From the NCBI RefSeq assembly GCF_928392795.1, contig NZ_CAKMTJ010000002.1:1-64000 (forward strand): a stretch of DNA of 64,000 nt, given 5' to 3'. The notes under the pieces are model-generated. The model made no database searches. It had not been told where the DNA came from and saw nothing but the letters and a program-made list of their open reading frames with translations. Shown one piece after another: positions 60,592 through 64,000 of the stretch (positions are counted from its first letter, which is position 1; every line of letters begins with the position of its first letter). Both the position numbers and the translations under genes were made by a program. Source of the stretch: Rothia nasimurium. GTDB taxonomy: Bacteria > Actinomycetota > Actinomycetes > Actinomycetales > Micrococcaceae.

Positions 60592-63500
60592 CATCCTCGG
60601 CGAACTCAGCTGGCAACCCCTCCACGGCACACAAATCGCCCCTAACGCCAGAGGCGAGGACGACATCAACGGCAAGCTCCCCTACGAGCACCTCCGCGAG
60701 AAAAACGACGCCCTCGAAATCCCCGGCATGCTCCGCGAAGCCATCGCCCGCCTCAACCCCGAACTCACCCCAGAAGACGTACGAACCGTCGCCGAAAACG
60801 TCCTCACCGCCGCATCAGCTGACCCCAAAGCCGAAAACCGCGAAGCCCACAAATACATCACCACAGGCTACAAAGGCCTCACCATCAAACGCCACGACGG
60901 CAGCGAATACAACCCCACCGTACGCATCATCAGCCGCAACCCCGACGAAAACCGCTGGCTCGCCGTCCAACAAGTCACCCTCAAAACCCTCGACAAAGAA
61001 CGCCGCTTCGACATCGTGCTCTACTGCAACGGCCTACCCGTCGGCATCATCGAACTTAAACGCGCAGGCGACCCCAACGCAGACCTCCGAGGTGCCCACA
61101 ACCAAATCAACCAGTACCTGCACGACTTCCCCCTAGCCTTCCGCTACAACGTCCTTACCATCATCAGCGACGGCATCACCGCCCGCTACGGAACCCCCTT
61201 CACCCCCTACCCTCACATGTCCGTCTGGAACGTGGACGACGACGGCGAACTCATCGACTTCACCGCAGAAACCCCAGACCCCTCAGACTACGAATCCCAA
61301 ACCGCCCTCGAAGCCCTCCTCTTCGGCGTTGCCAACCAAGAACGCTTCCTTGACCTGCTTAACAACTACATTGTGTTCACCAGCGTTCCTAATGAACAGG
61401 GCGGCGTCCAAACCACCAAAATCATCGCCAAACCCCACCAATACTTCGCTGTAAGTCGTGCTGTCACCGAAACCATGCGAGCAGTCACCGGAAACCGCCA
61501 AATCGGCGTTGTCTGGCACACCCAGGGCTCAGGTAAATCCCTTGAAATGGTCTTCTACGACAACATCGTCATGCGCCACCAGCACCTCAACAACCCCACC
61601 ACCATCGTCGTTACCGACCGCACCGACCTTGACGACCAGCTCTTCAACACCTTCTCATCCACCCTAGATTTCCTGCCGGAAACCCCTTACGAAATTGAAA
61701 GTATCGCTGAGCTTCGCAGCGAACTACAGGGGCGCCAGCAGGGCGGTATCTACTTCACCACCTTACAAAAATTCGCCAAAACCAAAGATGAAAAAGACGC
61801 CGGTCTCAGCCACCAAATGCTCTCAGACCGCTCAAACATCATCATTATGGTGGATGAGGCCCATCGCTCCCACTACGACAATCTCGACGGTTTTGCCCGC
61901 AACATCCGCGACGCGCTACCCAAGGCCAGCTTCATCGCCTTCACCGGCACCCCCATCGAAAAGCTTGAAACCAACACCCAGGCCGTCTTTGGCGACTACA
62001 TCGATATCTACGACCTCACCCGCGCAGTCAAAGACGGTGCCACCGTACCCGTCAAATACGAGTCCCGCTATATCCCCCTGGAACTGCCAGACGGCGAAAC
62101 CATCGAAAACATCAACGATGTTGCCGAGCGCATGACTGAAGAACTCGACGAAGCAGAGCGCAGGAAGACCGAACAGGCTGTGCTGCGCATGAACACCATG
62201 TACGGTTCACCAAACCGCCTCAAGAAACTGGCTGCAGACCTCGTAGAACACTGGGAAACCCGCAGCAGCTCCATGAAACAGCTCATCGGAGTACCCGGTA
62301 AAGGCATGATCGTTGGTGTGACCAGGCAGGTTTGTGCTGGCCTCTACGACCACATCATCGAGCTCCGCCCAGACTGGGCAGGAAACGGTATTAACGACGG
62401 AAAAATCCAGGTGCTCTACACCGGATCCGCCTCAGACGAAGAGGATATTGCCCGATTCGCCCGCAACGGTCAGGCGTCAAAGACGCTACAGGCCCGTCTG
62501 AAGAATCCCAACGACCCGCTCGAGCTCATCATCGTGCAGTCAATGCTCCTCACGGGGTTCGACGCACCAGCGCTCCACACCATGTACCTTGACCGCCCCC
62601 TCAAAGGCGCCCTGCTCATGCAGGCTCTTGCCCGCGTCAACCGAACCTACAAAGAAAAACAGGAAGCCCTGCTCGTTGGTTACGCGCCCATCATCGATAA
62701 CCTGCGTGAGGCCCTCGGCATCTATGCGAGTAGCCATACTGCAGGTGCACCCGGTGAGCACGATATGCAAACCGCGGCGGAAAACGCTCTCAATCTCATC
62801 ACCGAAATTGAATACCTGCTGCAGCCTGTGCACGGTTGGAAGGAGAAAATTCTCGGTGAGGGTAGCCATCGCCCTAGCCCAGCAGACCGTATTGCAGCCC
62901 TGCGCATGGTTATGGGATTCCTGCTCAGTAACCGCCAGGCAGTCGAGCCCATCATTAAGGATTCGGACTCTATTGACGGAACACCACGCCGTCCCCAAAA
63001 AACAGAGAAGAGCATCTACAGCAAGTTTGTAGAACGCAGTTCCCAACTCACTAGGCTGTACAACTTTGTTGCCTCCACCCATGAAAACGACAAAGTCAAA
63101 GAACTCAAGCAGAAAACGGTCTATGTGCAGTTCTTCGAAGAGGTACGCGTAGCCGCAGCCAAGAACCTAGCCGAAGACCGGGCTAGCCGTGGCTTGCCTG
63201 TACCCGAAGACATCAAGCGCCTGCTAGAAAACTACACTGAAGGGCTCATCGAAACCGGTGAAGTGAAAGACCTTCATAAGCTTGCAGGAATTCCCGCGCC
63301 AGACCTCAACGAGCTCAACCTAGATTTTGCCCGCCAGGCAGCCGAAAATTCCAGTGAACCGTTAGCCCTGGAAGCATTGCGTAAGGCAATGCAACGACAA
63401 ATGCGAGACACCGTTGGGCATAATCAGACCCGCCAGGCCTACTACGGCGAAAAGCTGCAGGACCTTGTCACAAAGTACAACAACTCGCAGCTAAGCTTCG

Positions 63501-63871
63501 TTGAAATCATGGAACACATCATCGAACTGGGTAAAGAGCTTAAACAAGAAGCAATGCGCGGCGAGGAGCTGGGCCTTACCTACGATGAAATGATTTTCTA
63601 CGATACTCTCGAAGCTTGCGACCGAGCTGAACTGGAATATTCTGCCGACGCCCTAGCAGATATCGCCCGGGGAATCGCAAAAGCCATCCAGGGCTCACAC
63701 CGGGACTGGCTCTCTCAGCCCACTCAGCGTGCCAAACTGCGCAAGGTTGTCAAGCGTCTGCTTCGCAAGCACAAATATCCGCCGGAAGGTCAGGACGAAG
63801 CCCGCCGCCGCGTCCTAGAACAAATGGAAATCATCGCGGAGGAAAGGAGTAAGAGGCAGAGAGAAGAGTGA
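60548..63871 (+). CDS. hsdR: Type I restriction endonuclease subunit HsdR
   Basis: The 1107-residue protein has an N-terminal PD-(D/E)XK nuclease domain (GIIELKRAGD near 164-173), then an SF2 translocase: Walker A TQGSGKS near 326-332, motif II VDEAH near 434, FTGTPI near 463, and motif VI ALARVNRTY near 690. A helical C-terminal part (about 850-1107) binds HsdM. It cuts unmethylated DNA after translocation. AAAGGAACAG precedes the ATG. It is intact and full-length, but separated from hsdM/S by about 8.7 kb and preceded by a cassette carrying a copy of its own leader. It reads GC-rich, unlike the AT-rich DUF6119 gene. Confidence 0.95.
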   Translation: MAFIDESEWESFALDILGELSWQPLHGTQIAPNARGEDDINGKLPYEHLREKNDALEIPGMLREAIARLNPELTPEDVRTVAENVLTAASADPKAENREAHKYITTGYKGLTIKRHDGSEYNPTVRIISRNPDENRWLAVQQVTLKTLDKERRFDIVLYCNGLPVGIIELKRAGDPNADLRGAHNQINQYLHDFPLAFRYNVLTIISDGITARYGTPFTPYPHMSVWNVDDDGELIDFTAETPDPSDYESQTALEALLFGVANQERFLDLLNNYIVFTSVPNEQGGVQTTKIIAKPHQYFAVSRAVTETMRAVTGNRQIGVVWHTQGSGKSLEMVFYDNIVMRHQHLNNPTTIVVTDRTDLDDQLFNTFSSTLDFLPETPYEIESIAELRSELQGRQQGGIYFTTLQKFAKTKDEKDAGLSHQMLSDRSNIIIMVDEAHRSHYDNLDGFARNIRDALPKASFIAFTGTPIEKLETNTQAVFGDYIDIYDLTRAVKDGATVPVKYESRYIPLELPDGETIENINDVAERMTEELDEAERRKTEQAVLRMNTMYGSPNRLKKLAADLVEHWETRSSSMKQLIGVPGKGMIVGVTRQVCAGLYDHIIELRPDWAGNGINDGKIQVLYTGSASDEEDIARFARNGQASKTLQARLKNPNDPLELIIVQSMLLTGFDAPALHTMYLDRPLKGALLMQALARVNRTYKEKQEALLVGYAPIIDNLREALGIYASSHTAGAPGEHDMQTAAENALNLITEIEYLLQPVHGWKEKILGEGSHRPSPADRIAALRMVMGFLLSNRQAVEPIIKDSDSIDGTPRRPQKTEKSIYSKFVERSSQLTRLYNFVASTHENDKVKELKQKTVYVQFFEEVRVAAAKNLAEDRASRGLPVPEDIKRLLENYTEGLIETGEVKDLHKLAGIPAPDLNELNLDFARQAAENSSEPLALEALRKAMQRQMRDTVGHNQTRQAYYGEKLQDLVTKYNNSQLSFVEIMEHIIELGKELKQEAMRGEELGLTYDEMIFYDTLEACDRAELEYSADALADIARGIAKAIQGSHRDWLSQPTQRAKLRKVVKRLLRKHKYPPEGQDEARRRVLEQMEIIAEERSKRQREE

Positions 63872-63930
63872 TGCACTAGCTATCACAATGTGCGTCGGCT
63901 TTCTCTGCGGTGCCTGCTCTTCGGCGCGTC

Positions 63931-63990
63931 TGTGGATAACCCCTGTAATGCTCGGTCATAAATCCGCCGGGCACCCCGGAGTTATCCACA
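63931..63990. repeat. Inverted pair of DnaA-box-like sites
   Basis: TGTGGATAA (63931-63939) and TTATCCACA (63982-63990) are exact DnaA-box matches in opposite orientation, extended as TCTGTGGATAAC and GTTATCCACAGA, with GCCGGGC-type pairing between. The window ends here, so neighbours are unknown. Confidence 0.65.
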
Positions 63991-64000
63991 GATTTTTAAA

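Overview
This window looks like a chromosomal segment of a high-GC Gram-positive actinobacterium of the Micrococcaceae, most like Rothia. That rests on GC-rich coding with short intergenic terminators, sortase-type LAxTG tails, an Excalibur domain, and an actinobacterial anchored-repeat ABC transporter locus. The genus is inferred from gene content and was not tested by any search. No rRNA, tRNA or CRISPR array was recognised.

Left end (1-4.2 kb): the last codons of a probable IS3-type transposase, then four paralogous lipoprotein genes and one membrane protein. They sit among direct and inverted repeats and include a truncated gene end, which points to local duplication and recombination.

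Housekeeping and transport (4.2-24.3 kb): DUF808 membrane protein, zinc alcohol dehydrogenase, cell-wall 5'-nucleotidase with an Excalibur domain, TIGR01777-type epimerase, APC permease, AGCS (AlsT) symporter, two adjacent NhaA antiporters, MarR regulator, a cluster of DnaA-box-like sites, superoxide dismutase, two degenerate nuclease-fold lipoproteins, an NrtR-like Nudix regulator and an ABM-domain protein. Most genes end in strong hairpins, many with GGACGCC/GGCGTCC in their stems.

Metal acquisition (24.4-33.9 kb): an anchored-repeat ABC transporter (permease, ATPase, substrate-binding lipoprotein) overlaps genes for two surface proteins carrying the same repeat. A third surface protein is divergent. 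A good Zur-type box lies in the shared promoter, suggesting zinc control.

5-oxoproline region (34.0-42.8 kb): an NRAMP-like transporter without the usual metal motifs, a GntR/FCD regulator, a biotin carboxylase-BCCP fusion, a PxpB-PxpC fusion and PxpA. The same 13-bp palindrome lies upstream of the transporter and of the PxpBC operon. Two unrelated genes interrupt the region: a possible DUF3800-like protein, and a DUF559/AbiEi-like protein bracketed by two related 68-bp palindromic elements. A sugar-porter MFS gene and a small hypothetical gene follow.

Defence island (44.8-64 kb): lower and uneven GC, with almost none of the core octamer. It starts with 54-bp tandem repeats ahead of an AlbA/Schlafen-type ATP-binding protein. 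Next come a large HTH protein that resembles an N6-methyltransferase without catalytic motifs, HsdM, HsdS, and an AT-rich TIGR04141/DUF6119-like protein. On the opposite strand are an ApeA/HEPN-like protein, a DUF4411 PIN protein and an ImmA/IrrE peptidase. HsdR lies 8.7 kb beyond HsdS. The HsdR promoter and first codons are duplicated about 3.1 kb upstream; between the copies are a small ORF, a multi-pass membrane protein, a RES/Xre-type toxin-antitoxin pair and a perfect 58-bp palindrome. This cassette is the best candidate for an undescribed system.
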